From assembly GCF_003123725.1 (NCBI RefSeq), contig NZ_QETA01000004.1, positions 310,001-374,000 on the forward strand: 64,000 bases of DNA. Reading direction: 5' to 3'. The stretch is from Corticimicrobacter populi (lineage in GTDB: Bacteria; Pseudomonadota; Gammaproteobacteria; Burkholderiales; Burkholderiaceae_B). The translations under genes were made by a program, and so were the position numbers. The notes under the pieces were generated by a model that worked only from the letters and a program-made list of their open reading frames with translations, did no database searches and was not told the DNA's origin. Shown here piece by piece: positions 19,646 through 28,562 of this stretch (within the stretch, counting starts at the first letter, position 1; the number at the start of each line of letters is the position of its first letter).

Positions 19646-21391
19646 TCAGAAGGTTGACCAATCGTCGTCGTTGCCTGCTGTCTCTTGAGCGGATTTGGCT
19701 GAAAGAGCCAATGGTTTGTTCCGGGTCGGGCGAATGGCGGGGCGGTATGCGGGTGTGGGAGGTTGATTTTCGACGGGCCTGGATGCGGTGGCTGGGACGG
19801 CTGTCAACTGACGAATGGATCGCACCGTCGAGGCCGTATCGGTTTGACCAGTGCGAAAATGAGAAATCGAGCCCACCAGTTCGGCAGCCTGCTCACGCAA
19901 TGCCAAGGCGGCAGCGGCAGCTTCTTCCACCAGTGCGGCGTTCTGCTGTGTGGTGGCATCGATCTGGGCAATGGCTACATTGATCTGGTCGATGCCATCG
20001 CTTTGCTCACGGCTGGCCTGGCTGATTTCATTGACGATGGCGATGACTGGCTCAGTGCCCTTGCCGACGTCACGCACGATATTCTCGGCCTGGGAAACCA
20101 GTGCGCTGCCGCGCCCGACTGTTGCGACCGATTCGTCGATGAGGCTCTTGATTTCCTTGGCCGAGGTGGCGCTGCGCTGGGCGAGGTTGCGGACTTCGCT
20201 GGCCACGACGGCAAAGCCTCGGCCCTGTTCGCCGGCACGCGCAGCCTCGACAGCGGCATTGAGTGCCAGAATGTTGGTCTGGAAGGCAATGCTGTCGATC
20301 ACATTGATGATTTCAGCAATGCGGCGTGATGCGTCGCTGATTGCTGTCATGGTGCTGCTGACCTCACTCATGACACTGACACTTTGTTGAGTCAGACTGG
20401 CGGCACCATCCACCAGTCTGTTTGCTTCGCCGGCACTGCTGGCATTGTTCTTGACCGTGGCCGTGATCTGCTCCATGGAGGCGGCGGTTTCTTCCAGCGA
20501 ACTGGCCTGCTCTTCTGTGCGACTGGAGAGATCCTGGTTGCCTGCTGCAATTTGTGCTGTGGCCGAAGAAATGCTGTCGGCACCCGTTCGTACGCGCTCG
20601 ACGATGCTGCGCAGGCTGCCGTTCATGGCGTCCAGTGCGCGCAGCAACTGCCCTGTTTCATCTTTGGAGGCGTGCTCGATCCTGCTGGTCAGGTCGCCTG
20701 CGGCAACACGATTGGCCAGCGTTACGGCTTCGCCCAGCGGACGGGTCACGCTGCGTGTCATGACCATGGCAATGCCGATGCCCAGTACGCTGCCGGCAGC
20801 AATCAGGCAGAACATGAGCAGGCGCGTGTCCTGGTAGGACGCCTTGACCTGTTCGCCAGCCTCGACCATCAGGTCGTCTTCCCGGTCGATCAGCTTGACC
20901 AGTTCTGCTTCGTAGCGCTTCTGGACGGGTTGCATCACGTCGATGTATTCGCGGGTGGCTGCATCTTGCGCGTGGCTGGCGATGTGCTGGCGCACACGTG
21001 CGGCTGATGCAAGAAAGTCGGCGCGGATTGCTGCGCCATTTGCCAGGGCCTGGCGGGAGATGGGGTCGGTCAGGTTCTTGTCGAGAGACTCCATCAGCCT
21101 GGAGACTTCTCCCATCGTATTCTGTATCGTATTGAGCAGCGCTTCAGAATTGCGTTGGCCAGCAGTCAGCAGCAGCGTTTGATAGCTCCCCGTCTGCTCG
21201 TTGAGCTTGTCGATCAGTGCATTTGCATCGACTGTCAGCGGATATTCATGCTCGATGACCTTTGCCATGTTGCGGTTCATGCCGGACAGGTTCAGTACTG
21301 CGACGCTGCCCATGATGATGATGAGAAAAATAAGCGCGCCAAAGCCGACACCCAGCCGGGTGCCGACTCGCCAGTCGGAAAAATGCATCAT
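19646..21391 (-). CDS. Methyl-accepting chemotaxis protein, four-helix-bundle sensor (copy 2)
   Basis: A 581-residue paralogue of the receptor at 17732-19447, with the same layout: transmembrane helix at about 12-34, four-helix-bundle sensor, second transmembrane helix near 190-212, HAMP and signalling hairpin, ending DDDWSTF. The ATG at 21391 (next codon also ATG) is preferred over 21517 because AAGGA lies 6 nt upstream and the N terminus [10 protein letters not shown] then aligns with copy 1. The 42 residues further upstream are not needed. Its leader contains a perfect 10-bp hairpin that copy 1 lacks. Confidence 0.93.
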   Translation of the reverse strand: MMHFSDWRVGTRLGVGFGALIFLIIIMGSVAVLNLSGMNRNMAKVIEHEYPLTVDANALIDKLNEQTGSYQTLLLTAGQRNSEALLNTIQNTMGEVSRLMESLDKNLTDPISRQALANGAAIRADFLASAARVRQHIASHAQDAATREYIDVMQPVQKRYEAELVKLIDREDDLMVEAGEQVKASYQDTRLLMFCLIAAGSVLGIGIAMVMTRSVTRPLGEAVTLANRVAAGDLTSRIEHASKDETGQLLRALDAMNGSLRSIVERVRTGADSISSATAQIAAGNQDLSSRTEEQASSLEETAASMEQITATVKNNASSAGEANRLVDGAASLTQQSVSVMSEVSSTMTAISDASRRIAEIINVIDSIAFQTNILALNAAVEAARAGEQGRGFAVVASEVRNLAQRSATSAKEIKSLIDESVATVGRGSALVSQAENIVRDVGKGTEPVIAIVNEISQASREQSDGIDQINVAIAQIDATTQQNAALVEEAAAAALALREQAAELVGSISHFRTGQTDTASTVRSIRQLTAVPATASRPVENQPPTPAYRPAIRPTRNKPLALSAKSAQETAGNDDDWSTF

Positions 21392-21431
21392 GTGTATTCC
21401 TTGAAAAGGGGTGCCCAGTCTAATGACCAGG

Positions 21432-21456
21432 ACGGATCGGCTGCTTGCCGATCCGT
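21432..21456 (-). repeat. Perfect 10-bp hairpin in the leader of chemoreceptor copy 2
   Basis: ACGGATCGGC and GCCGATCCGT flank a TGCTT loop, between the conserved upstream element and the start codon at 21391. No T-run follows on the minus strand, so an mRNA structure or DNA-binding site is more likely than a terminator. The equivalent region of copy 1 has only a weak 5-bp hairpin (19489-19501). Confidence 0.6.
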
Positions 21457-21463
21457 GCATACA

Positions 21464-21488
21464 CATTGACGCATGATGCAAATTTGGC
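21464..21488 (-). promoter_or_regulatory. Conserved 25-nt element upstream of chemoreceptor copy 2
   Basis: Partner of the element at 19519-19543 (23/25 identical). On the minus strand it reads GCCAAATTTGCATCATGCGT followed by CAATG. Function unknown; it could hold the promoter or a regulator site. Confidence 0.6.
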
Positions 21489-21538
21489 GCGTGACGTAAC
21501 ACCATGATAGTGCGCAAATCATGGCATGTGGAAAGGCC

Positions 21539-22513
21539 TTATTGCGTGCCTGTGTCGCAGACGGTTTCCTGCAGATTTCTGTGTCGCCATTGATGGGGGG
21601 ACACGCCGAAAGCCTGCTTGAACATGCGTGAAAAACTGGCAGCGTCGTTGAAGCCGTGCTCCAGGGCCAGCGTCAGGATGCTTTTGTGGGACAGCACGGG
21701 TTGTGCCAGTGCCTGTCGTACGGAAACCAGGCGAATCCAGCGGATATATTGAGCTGGCGTCAGGAAATGATGCTGGAACAGGGCATACAGTGTGCGTCGT
21801 GAAATATGCAGTGCCGAAGCCAGTGTGGCCGGGCTGAGCGCAGGATTGGACAGGTGCTGTCGGATGAAGGTATGTGCCTGGGCCAGTTTGGGTTCGAGCG
21901 CGGATTGAGGGCTGCCCTGCAATTGTTGCAACAGCGAGTGTTGCAACAGCCATTGGGCGGATTGCAGAATGGTGTCGGCATCGGCCAGACTCAATTGTGC
22001 GTCATGCAGCAGTGTGCGTGCGGCGACCAGTGCCGTGCGTGTACAGGGCAGGTTCGCCATGGGGCGAGCGCAGAGTCTGGCAGCGTGCAGATGCCAATCG
22101 GGTATGGTGTCGTATGGCAGTGTCAGTACGGTCAGGCAGGTTTCCGGAGCAAGGTGCAGACTATATGGAAAACCGGCGTCATAGAGGGTGACTTGCCCGC
22201 TGGACAGGACGCACTGCCTGCCGCCCTGACTCAGGTGCATGCCGCCGGCATGCAGCCAGACGATCTTGAGATGGCCGTTTTCCGTATGGTTACGAATGGG
22301 CCTCTCGTAGTGCATTCGGCATTCCTGCGTGTAATAGGCGGTTGTGAGGCGGCGGCTGCCAAAGGTGCGGTGATTGATATTGGCCCGGAAGTCGCGCCGC
22401 CTGTCTACGTGGAGTTGCAGCCAGGGGAAGTGGGTCGCGGCAAAGGCGCGGCACTCATCAAAGCTGGAGAGTTCGTGGCGGCTTTCTGGTGGAGAATAAA
22501 GCTCGATCAGCAT
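21539..22513 (-). CDS. AraC family transcriptional regulator
   Basis: A 324-residue regulator. The N-terminal two-thirds resembles the AraC-binding-like cupin domain of the FeaR/NitR group, and the C-terminal AraC/XylS helix-turn-helix pair starts at about residue 215 (LATIASALHIS-type first helix; ALEHGFNDAASFSRMFKQAF second). It lies downstream of, and in the same direction as, the Liv-type transporter genes, about 190 nt after the ATPase stop. Local regulation of that transporter is plausible but not shown. Confidence 0.9.
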   Translation of the reverse strand: MLIELYSPPESRHELSSFDECRAFAATHFPWLQLHVDRRRDFRANINHRTFGSRRLTTAYYTQECRMHYERPIRNHTENGHLKIVWLHAGGMHLSQGGRQCVLSSGQVTLYDAGFPYSLHLAPETCLTVLTLPYDTIPDWHLHAARLCARPMANLPCTRTALVAARTLLHDAQLSLADADTILQSAQWLLQHSLLQQLQGSPQSALEPKLAQAHTFIRQHLSNPALSPATLASALHISRRTLYALFQHHFLTPAQYIRWIRLVSVRQALAQPVLSHKSILTLALEHGFNDAASFSRMFKQAFGVSPHQWRHRNLQETVCDTGTQ

Positions 22514-22622
22514 ATGGTCTCGGAGATTCCCTCGCTATTACCCGGGGGCTTGTGGTCTGTGGGCGAATATCTGATTCATAGTGCAATTGTGAATTGAGTT
22601 GACGTGTGTCAATCATGGGAAT

Positions 22623-22649
22623 AGCGATACCCATAAGCGGGGTATCGCT
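22623..22649. repeat. Perfect 10-bp hairpin between transporter operon and AraC gene
   Basis: AGCGATACCC and GGGTATCGCT flank a 7-nt loop in the 188-nt gap between the ATPase stop (22702) and the AraC start (22513). No T-run follows on either strand. It could be an operator for the AraC gene or an mRNA end structure for the transporter operon. Confidence 0.5.
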
Positions 22650-22701
22650 GCTTGGGCGTGCCATCGAATATCACGAATGAATATTTATTTCGATATTGTA
22701 T

Positions 22702-23490
22702 TCAGACGCGGGTCGATCCCAGATAGGCGCTGCGCACACCTTCGTGCGTGCGTATCTCGCCGGGTGTCCCGGCAGCAATGATGCGGCCCTGGGCCAATAC
22801 CACGATGCTGTTGGCATGAGCAAAGACCACGTCCAGACTGTGTTCCGTAAACAGAATCGCCATGTCGCGCTCATCGGCCAGACGACGCACCAGGGCCATC
22901 AGTGCATGTCGCTCGGGGGCTGTCATGCCGGCAGCCGGCTCGTCCATGAGCAGCAGGCGCGGACGGCCCGCCAGTGCGATGGCCAATTCGACACGTTTGA
23001 TGTCACCGTAGGCCAGCACACCACACAGCCGCCCGGCACTGTCTTGCATACCGACCTGGGCCAGCAGGTCCATGGCTTCGTCAGTTCGATATCCCTGTGC
23101 CTTGCGCCAGAACGAAAACAGGCGGCGGTCGCGCGCCAGCAGGGCAATCTGGATGTTTTCAAGCACGCTGAACGAACCGAATACAGCGGCGGTCTGGAAT
23201 GTGCGTCCGACCCCTTGCCTGCCTATCTCGCGTGGTGACAGGCCTGCCAGGTCAATATTGGCCAGCCGGATGTGGCCTTGGTCTGGTGCGATCTGGCCAT
23301 TGAGCAGGTTGAACGTGGTGGATTTGCCGGCACCGTTCGGACCGATCAGCGCCAGCATCTGGCCTGCGGCCAGCTCGAATGAGACATTGTCGACAGCCTG
23401 CAGGCCGCCGAAGCGCTTGCTCAGGTTCTCGACGCGCAAGAGTGCTGCAGGGGGAGGGGGCGGGACGGCTGTGCCGGGTAGCAGGGTCAT
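22702..23490 (-). CDS. Branched-chain amino acid-type ABC transporter ATPase (LivG-like)
   Basis: A 262-residue ATPase with Walker A GPNGAGKST near residue 47, the LivG-type loop NLLNGQIAPDQGHIR, a signature region altered to GVLAYGDIKRVELAIAL, and Walker B LLLMDEPAAGM. LivG proteins partner with LivF on branched-chain amino acid, urea or amide importers. The ATG at 23490 is chosen because it overlaps the permease stop codon as ATGA; the frame also extends to 23514. No LivF-type second ATPase is found in the cluster. The signature has YGD where LSGGQ-like sequence is usual, a substitution common in LivG relatives of the urea/Liv group. Confidence 0.87.
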   Translation of the reverse strand: MTLLPGTAVPPPPPAALLRVENLSKRFGGLQAVDNVSFELAAGQMLALIGPNGAGKSTTFNLLNGQIAPDQGHIRLANIDLAGLSPREIGRQGVGRTFQTAAVFGSFSVLENIQIALLARDRRLFSFWRKAQGYRTDEAMDLLAQVGMQDSAGRLCGVLAYGDIKRVELAIALAGRPRLLLMDEPAAGMTAPERHALMALVRRLADERDMAILFTEHSLDVVFAHANSIVVLAQGRIIAAGTPGEIRTHEGVRSAYLGSTRV

Positions 23491-25388
23491 GTGCGTGCTC
23501 CCGGTCGGGCCCACAGGCTGCTCAGGCCCTGTGGCATGAAGAAAATCAGCAGCAGGATAATGCCGCCCAGCATGGCATGCCAGTAATCGCCCAGCCGTGA
23601 AATGCTGTCATGCAGCCAGGTGTAGGCGGCGGCCCCGGACAGCGGGCCGGCCAATGAGCTCAGTCCGCCCAGGATGACCATGACCAGTCCGTCCACGGAA
23701 CGGCCGATCGACAGCGCATCGTCGGGCGCGATACTGCCTTTGAAAAATGCGTACACAGAACCGGCCAGACCGGCCACCAGTGCTGCTGCCACGAAACCGG
23801 CCAGCTGGATGCGACGGGTATCCATGCCAAGCGCAGCGGCACGCAGCGTAGAGTCGCGGGTCGCGCGCAGTGCATAGCCCAGCGGCGAGCCTGACAGACG
23901 AAACAGGAAGACGATGCCGAGACCGGACAGTGTCAGGCTGAGATAGTAGTAGGCCGTCGGTGAGGACAGCCAGGCGCTGGGCCACAGGCCGATCAGACCG
24001 TTGCTGCCGCCGGTGAAACCATCCCACTGGTAGGTCAGGGACCAGAGAATCTGAGCCGTAGCAAGCGTCAGCATGGCCAGGTAGACGCCGGACAGCCGCA
24101 CGCAGAACCAGCCAAAGAAAAGGCCACCGGCCGCCGCGACCAGGGGGCTGGCCAGCAGTGCCGCTTCCATCGGCAGGTTCAGTTCCAGGAACAGCAGGGC
24201 CGCACCGTAGGCACCCAGGCCGAACCAGGCGGCATGGCCGAACGTATGCAGGCCGGCGGGGCCGATCAGCAGGTACAGGCTGGCGGCAAAAAGCCCGGCA
24301 ATCAGGATTTCTGTTGCCAGGATCGTCAGATAGGGCCAATGCGCCAATACCCAGGGCAATGCCAGCAGGCCGATGAGCAGCGCTGCGCTGCTCAAGCGCA
24401 GCCGCCGCGCCCTGCCGGGTGTGTGTGGTGTATCGCTCGACTGGCTGGTGCTGAGCGGTGCGGCATCATGTTGTTCGGGCAGTGGTTTGCCCAGCAGCCC
24501 CCAGGGGCGGAACACCAGAATGATCGCCATAATGATGAACTCGGCAACCAGGGTCAGCTTCGACATGCTGAACGACCAGCCCCACAGATCGACCTGGCCG
24601 ATGAAAATACATAAAGCCTTGACCTCGCAGATCAGCAGGGCCGCCAGAAAGGCACCGCCGAGCGATCCGAGGCCGCCGACCACGACCACGACGAACGCAC
24701 TGGCAATGATTTCCAGATCCAGGCTGAGTGTTGCTGGAATGCGTGGCGCAGCCAGTGCGCCGCCCAGTCCGGCCAGGCAGGCACCGAGGGCGAAGGCGGT
24801 CGTGAATAGCCAGGCCTGGTTGACGCCGAGCGCGCCCAACATGGTTCTGTTTTCGGCAGCGGCGCGCAGCAGCACACCCCAGCGGGTCCGGTGCAGCAGC
24901 AGCCAGAGCAGGCCCAGTACCAGCGGCCCGACAACGATCAGGAAGAGGTCGTACTCTGGAAAGCGTCGCCCGAAAATCTCGATGGAGCCTGACAGTCCGG
25001 GCGCGCGCGGAGCGAACAGGTCTTCAGGGCCCCAGGCCAGCAGTGCCAGGTCTCCGATGATGAGTACCACGGCGAAGGTGGCCAGCAACTGGAACAGTTC
25101 GGGAGCACGGTAGATGCGGCGCAGGACAATGATTTCGACCAGGCCGCCGATGCCACCCACCAGTATGGCAGCCAACGGCAGTGCCAGCCAGTAGCCGATG
25201 CCGGTTGCGCCGAGTGCGTGGATCAGTGTGCCGGCCAGATAGACGCCCAGCATGTAGAACGAACCGTGCGCGAAATTGATAATGCGGGTGACACCGAAAA
25301 TCAGCGACAACCCGCTGGCGACCAGGAACAGCGCACTGGCATCGGCCAGTCCGTTGAGCAGTTGCAGCGGCAGTCCGCCCAGGTTCAT
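23487..25388 (-). CDS. Fused LivH-LivM ABC transporter permease
   Basis: A 633-residue membrane protein joining two permease domains. Residues 1-290 are LivH-like (ASGLSLIFGVTRIINFAHGSFYMLG) and residues 330-630 are LivM-like (ASLYLLIGPAGLHTFGHAAWFGLGAYGAALL). Such permeases form the channel of importers for branched-chain amino acids, urea or short amides. Fused forms occur in Burkholderiales. The start overlaps the binding-protein stop by 4 nt (ATGA) and the end overlaps the ATPase start, so translation is coupled along the operon. Confidence 0.93.
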   Translation of the reverse strand: MNLGGLPLQLLNGLADASALFLVASGLSLIFGVTRIINFAHGSFYMLGVYLAGTLIHALGATGIGYWLALPLAAILVGGIGGLVEIIVLRRIYRAPELFQLLATFAVVLIIGDLALLAWGPEDLFAPRAPGLSGSIEIFGRRFPEYDLFLIVVGPLVLGLLWLLLHRTRWGVLLRAAAENRTMLGALGVNQAWLFTTAFALGACLAGLGGALAAPRIPATLSLDLEIIASAFVVVVVGGLGSLGGAFLAALLICEVKALCIFIGQVDLWGWSFSMSKLTLVAEFIIMAIILVFRPWGLLGKPLPEQHDAAPLSTSQSSDTPHTPGRARRLRLSSAALLIGLLALPWVLAHWPYLTILATEILIAGLFAASLYLLIGPAGLHTFGHAAWFGLGAYGAALLFLELNLPMEAALLASPLVAAAGGLFFGWFCVRLSGVYLAMLTLATAQILWSLTYQWDGFTGGSNGLIGLWPSAWLSSPTAYYYLSLTLSGLGIVFLFRLSGSPLGYALRATRDSTLRAAALGMDTRRIQLAGFVAAALVAGLAGSVYAFFKGSIAPDDALSIGRSVDGLVMVILGGLSSLAGPLSGAAAYTWLHDSISRLGDYWHAMLGGIILLLIFFMPQGLSSLWARPGART

Positions 25389-26605
25389 GGTGCGGCCGTG
25401 CGCAGTTGCCGTACCTGTTCGTCGCTGGGTTGCAGGTCAGCTCCATCGATATAGTGGAAATCGACCATGACGCCCTTGCCGTCGCGCTGTGCGGTCTTGC
25501 CGACGTAAACGCCCATGGTGGCCTGGTGATCCAGGGAGCGGTACTCGATCGGGCCGTAGGGCGAGTCCAGTTGCAGGCCTCTGAAGGCTTCGATCAGGGC
25601 TTCCGTATCAGTCGAGCCGGCCTTTTCGATACCCGCGGCCAGTGACATGAGCGAGGCATAACCCACCACTGAGCCGACACGGGGGTAGTCATTGAAACGG
25701 GCCTGGTAGGCTTCTACGAAAGCCCGGTTGCTTGGCGTCTCGATGGCATACCATGGGTAGCCGGTCACAATCCAGCCTTCTGGGGTTTCTGTGCCCAGCG
25801 GATCGATGTATTCAGGTTCGCCGGACAGGACGGAAACCACTTCGCGGCCTTCGAACAGGCCTCGTGTATTGCCCTCGCGCACGAAGCGAGTCAGGTCGGC
25901 CGCGAACAGGACATTGAAAATGGCATCGGGACGCGCGTCATCCAGTGCCTGCACGACTGCACCGGCATCGATTTTGCCGAGCGGCACGGCCTGTTCCGCG
26001 ACGAATTCTATATCCGGTTGCGCGCCCTGCATCATTCGCTTGAATGTGGTCACGGCTGACTGACCGTATTCGTAGTTGGGGTAGACGATGGCCCAGCGTT
26101 TTTTGTTGAGTTTGATGGCTTCCGGTGCCAGAGCTGCCACATGCATCCAGGTCGAAGGACGTAGGCGGAAGGTGTAGCGATTGCCGTTCTGCCATGTGAT
26201 CTTGTCGGTCAGGGGCTCCGCTGCGAGAAAGAATACCTTGCGCTGGCGTGCGAAATCGGTCAGGGCAAGACCGGTGTGCGAGAGGAAACCGCCAAACAGG
26301 ACTTCGGCTCCTTCGCGCGTCATGAGATCCTGGGCGGCGCGGATGGACTCGCCAGGGCTGCCGTTGTCATCACGCCAGAGCACCTCGACTGGGCGTCCCA
26401 GCACGCCGCCGCGCGCGTTGATCTGTTCCTGAGCCAGTTGCCAGCCCATCTTGTAGGGCTCCAGGAAGGCAGGAATGGCCTTGTAGCTGTTGATCTCGCC
26501 AATGCGCAATGGCGTGGCGGCATCTGGGCCGGACTGGGCAAGGGTGCTGAAGGAGGCGAGGCCAAGCGCCAGCAGGGTGGTGCGGACAAAGCGGATGGGA
26601 TTCAT
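25385..26605 (-). CDS. ABC transporter periplasmic binding protein, Liv/amide family
   Basis: A 406-residue Peripla_BP_6-type protein with a signal peptide (hydrophobic core LLALGLASFSTLAQSG). Family landmarks are the N-terminal GEINSYK, QINARGGVLGRPVE and the YPNYEYGQSAV lobe-2 segment. It resembles Liv/urea/amide receptors, but the ligand cannot be named. The ATG at 26605 gives the best signal peptide; the frame also extends to 26653. No strong ribosome-binding site precedes either start. First gene of the operon with the fused permease and a single ATPase. Confidence 0.9.
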   Translation of the reverse strand: MNPIRFVRTTLLALGLASFSTLAQSGPDAATPLRIGEINSYKAIPAFLEPYKMGWQLAQEQINARGGVLGRPVEVLWRDDNGSPGESIRAAQDLMTREGAEVLFGGFLSHTGLALTDFARQRKVFFLAAEPLTDKITWQNGNRYTFRLRPSTWMHVAALAPEAIKLNKKRWAIVYPNYEYGQSAVTTFKRMMQGAQPDIEFVAEQAVPLGKIDAGAVVQALDDARPDAIFNVLFAADLTRFVREGNTRGLFEGREVVSVLSGEPEYIDPLGTETPEGWIVTGYPWYAIETPSNRAFVEAYQARFNDYPRVGSVVGYASLMSLAAGIEKAGSTDTEALIEAFRGLQLDSPYGPIEYRSLDHQATMGVYVGKTAQRDGKGVMVDFHYIDGADLQPSDEQVRQLRTAAP

Positions 26606-26709
26606 GGGAGTTTGCAACCATAAATGCTCAATGTGAGCATAAATATACTGCAAAAAAAACCGGTGCGGGGAAAATTCCTCCGGCTGGTAGCGATCCTGAT
26701 TGGTAACGG

Positions 26710-26741
26710 AAAAAGGCCCGGCATGTCATGCATGCTGGGCC
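26710..26741 (-). terminator. Intrinsic terminator after rpmG
   Basis: On the minus strand an 11-position stem (GGCCCAGCATG/CATGCCGGGCC, one mismatch, 5-nt loop) is followed by five T residues, 30 nt past the rpmG stop. Confidence 0.85.
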
Positions 26742-26770
26742 AGTAGGTGCGTCCGGCAAGGCGGCTGCAA

Positions 26771-26941
26771 TCAGCGCAGCTTCGTTTCCTTGTAGTCGAC
26801 GTGCTTGCGTGCAACGGGATCAAATTTCTTGATCACCATCTTTTCAGGCATGTTGCGCTTATTCTTGGTGGTGGTGTAGAAATGCCCGGTGCCAGCGCTG
26901 GACTCGAGCTTGATTTTTTCACGTGCGCCTTTGGTCGCCAT
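26771..26941 (-). CDS. rpmG: 50S ribosomal protein L33
   Basis: A 56-residue ribosomal protein with the conserved stretch [18 protein letters not shown] and a Lys/Arg-rich tail ending ETKLR. It lacks the CXXC pairs of the zinc-binding form, so it is the zinc-independent type. Located 98 nt downstream of rpmB on the same strand, the usual rpmB-rpmG order, and followed by an intrinsic terminator. Confidence 0.97.
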   Translation of the reverse strand: MATKGAREKIKLESSAGTGHFYTTTKNKRNMPEKMVIKKFDPVARKHVDYKETKLR

Positions 26942-27039
26942 GATGTGCTCCTGGTAGACAGGTAGGCTGTGACAGCCTGGTTTTGTTCATTGTCGATCCG
27001 GCATGCCGGATCGGACGTATCGCTTCAGACCGGAGGCAA

Positions 27040-27282
27040 TCAGCCTTCGATTGCTTCGCCACGCTCACGCAGGTCGGCCAGGACGGCTTCGATGCCGTGC
27101 TTGTCGATCGTGCGCAGTGCGTTGGTCGAAACACGCAGACGGATCCAGCGGTTCTGGCTTTCGAGCCAGAAACGGCGCGACTGCAGATTGGGCAGGAAGC
27201 GACGCTTGGTCTTGTTGTTAGCGTGCGATACGTTGTTGCCCACCATCGGGCCCTTGCCGGTAATTTGGCATACGCGTGCCAT
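27040..27282 (-). CDS. rpmB: 50S ribosomal protein L28
   Basis: An 80-residue L28 beginning [20 protein letters not shown] and continuing with the [17 protein letters not shown] segment. It binds 23S rRNA late in large-subunit assembly. Only one Cys is present, so it is the zinc-free form. AGAGGTG lies 6 nt before the ATG. First gene of rpmB-rpmG. Confidence 0.97.
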   Translation of the reverse strand: MARVCQITGKGPMVGNNVSHANNKTKRRFLPNLQSRRFWLESQNRWIRLRVSTNALRTIDKHGIEAVLADLRERGEAIEG

Positions 27283-27363
27283 GGTTGCACCTCTTTGAAT
27301 TCTATCGGAATTACATAGTCAAGCCAGCAATGGTACTACGATCGAATGGGTTTTGGCAAGCGC

Positions 27364-28161
27364 TTATGCAATAAAAACCGTTCTGTCGCGGCCAGCCGAC
27401 TTGGCGGCCAGCAGGGCATTGTCGGCGCGGGTGAGTGTTTCGGAAAAATCCTCGCCGGATCGGTATTGCGTCCACCCCAGACTGGCGGAGATGGGATGGG
27501 GCTGGCCCAGCACAGGCGCGAGCGCAGGCCCCAGTTCGGCGATGCGCAGACGCACCCGTTCGGCTACGGAGCGTGCTGCTTCGGCATCTGTCTCGGGCAG
27601 CAGGATCAGGAACTCCTCGCCACCCCAGCGTCCACAGATATCATATTCACGCAGTGCTGTCTGGATTGCCTGGCCGATGCCGACAATGACCTTGTCGCCT
27701 GCCACATGGCCGAATTGGTCGTTGATGCGCTTGAAATGATCGATGTCCAGAATGCCCAGCGCATAACTGTGGCCCTTGCGGTGCGAAAGCCGTGTTTCCT
27801 CCTGGAGTCGCTGGGTCAGGAAGCGGCGATTGTTCAGTCCGGTCAGTGCGTCGCGCGCGGCTGAATCTCGCAGTGCGTCGCTGAGTTCGCGCAGGCTGTT
27901 CTGATAACGGTCGGAAATCCGGGTCAGCTTTTCGAGGCGACGCAGCTGTTTGTCATATTGCTGCGTCAGTGTTTCCTGGCGGCTGTGCGAAATGGAGTGA
28001 TAGCCATCGGAAATCCGGACCAGTCGCGCCAGGCGCTCGTTCTGTTCTCGGCTGTAGGCCAGCAGGCACTGTAGTGCGTCGTGCAGCGGATGCCCCTGAT
28101 GGACAGGATCATCCAGCAGGGATTGGACATGCCTGACCAGATCCTGTTCTGGCAGATTCAT
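27364..28161 (-). CDS. siaD: Diguanylate cyclase SiaD
   Basis: A 265-residue protein with an N-terminal helical/coiled-coil segment (residues 1-100) and a C-terminal GGDEF domain. The active site is GGEEF at 180-184 and an intact inhibitory I-site RxxD is at 171-174, so it should make cyclic di-GMP from two GTP and be product-inhibited. In Pseudomonas aeruginosa, SiaD is activated by binding of unphosphorylated SiaC. The start overlaps the siaC stop as ATGA. Last gene of the siaABCD cluster. Confidence 0.92.
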   Translation of the reverse strand: MNLPEQDLVRHVQSLLDDPVHQGHPLHDALQCLLAYSREQNERLARLVRISDGYHSISHSRQETLTQQYDKQLRRLEKLTRISDRYQNSLRELSDALRDSAARDALTGLNNRRFLTQRLQEETRLSHRKGHSYALGILDIDHFKRINDQFGHVAGDKVIVGIGQAIQTALREYDICGRWGGEEFLILLPETDAEAARSVAERVRLRIAELGPALAPVLGQPHPISASLGWTQYRSGEDFSETLTRADNALLAAKSAGRDRTVFIA

Positions 28162-28544
28162 GTGCTTTGGGTGTCGCTGCTGATGTTGAAGGGGAACGTG
28201 CAGTCTTCGCGGAACTCGTCTGCCAGGTCGAAGACGCGTTCGTTGAGCGGGTCGTAATACCAGTCCACGCTGACAGGCTGACCGCCCTGATGGGCTTCTT
28301 CCAGCATATCGAAAATATCCATCATGGCCTTGACGGAGCTTGTATTCATGTAGACCAGACGCAGTTCGAGACGCAGGGGGCGTGGCGCGTTACTCAGATA
28401 GGCTTCGAGCCACTGGATGATCGGCGTGAAGAATTCGTACGAATTTTCGGGGTAGGAGTCTCCCCGCATCATCAGGACACCTTCGGAAAAGGCACTGGTG
28501 ACGCCGGGCGTGGATTGGCTGCTGGGGATGTTCAGGTCGTTCAT
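28158..28544 (-). CDS. siaC: SiaC family regulatory phosphoprotein (DUF1987)
   Basis: A 128-residue DUF1987 protein. The segment YMNTSSVKAMMD places a Thr at residue 68, the residue phosphorylated by SiaB and dephosphorylated by SiaA in P. aeruginosa. Unphosphorylated SiaC binds and activates SiaD. It starts 18 nt after siaB and overlaps siaD by 4 nt, consistent with translation in fixed proportion. Confidence 0.92.
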   Translation of the reverse strand: MNDLNIPSSQSTPGVTSAFSEGVLMMRGDSYPENSYEFFTPIIQWLEAYLSNAPRPLRLELRLVYMNTSSVKAMMDIFDMLEEAHQGGQPVSVDWYYDPLNERVFDLADEFREDCTFPFNISSDTQST

Positions 28545-28562
28545 GCTGGTCGATGCAAAAAA

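Noticed and set aside
17732-21391. Possible IS element or phage carrying the chemoreceptor pair
   Set aside because: No transposase, integrase or terminal repeats were found; the similarity is explained by tandem gene duplication.
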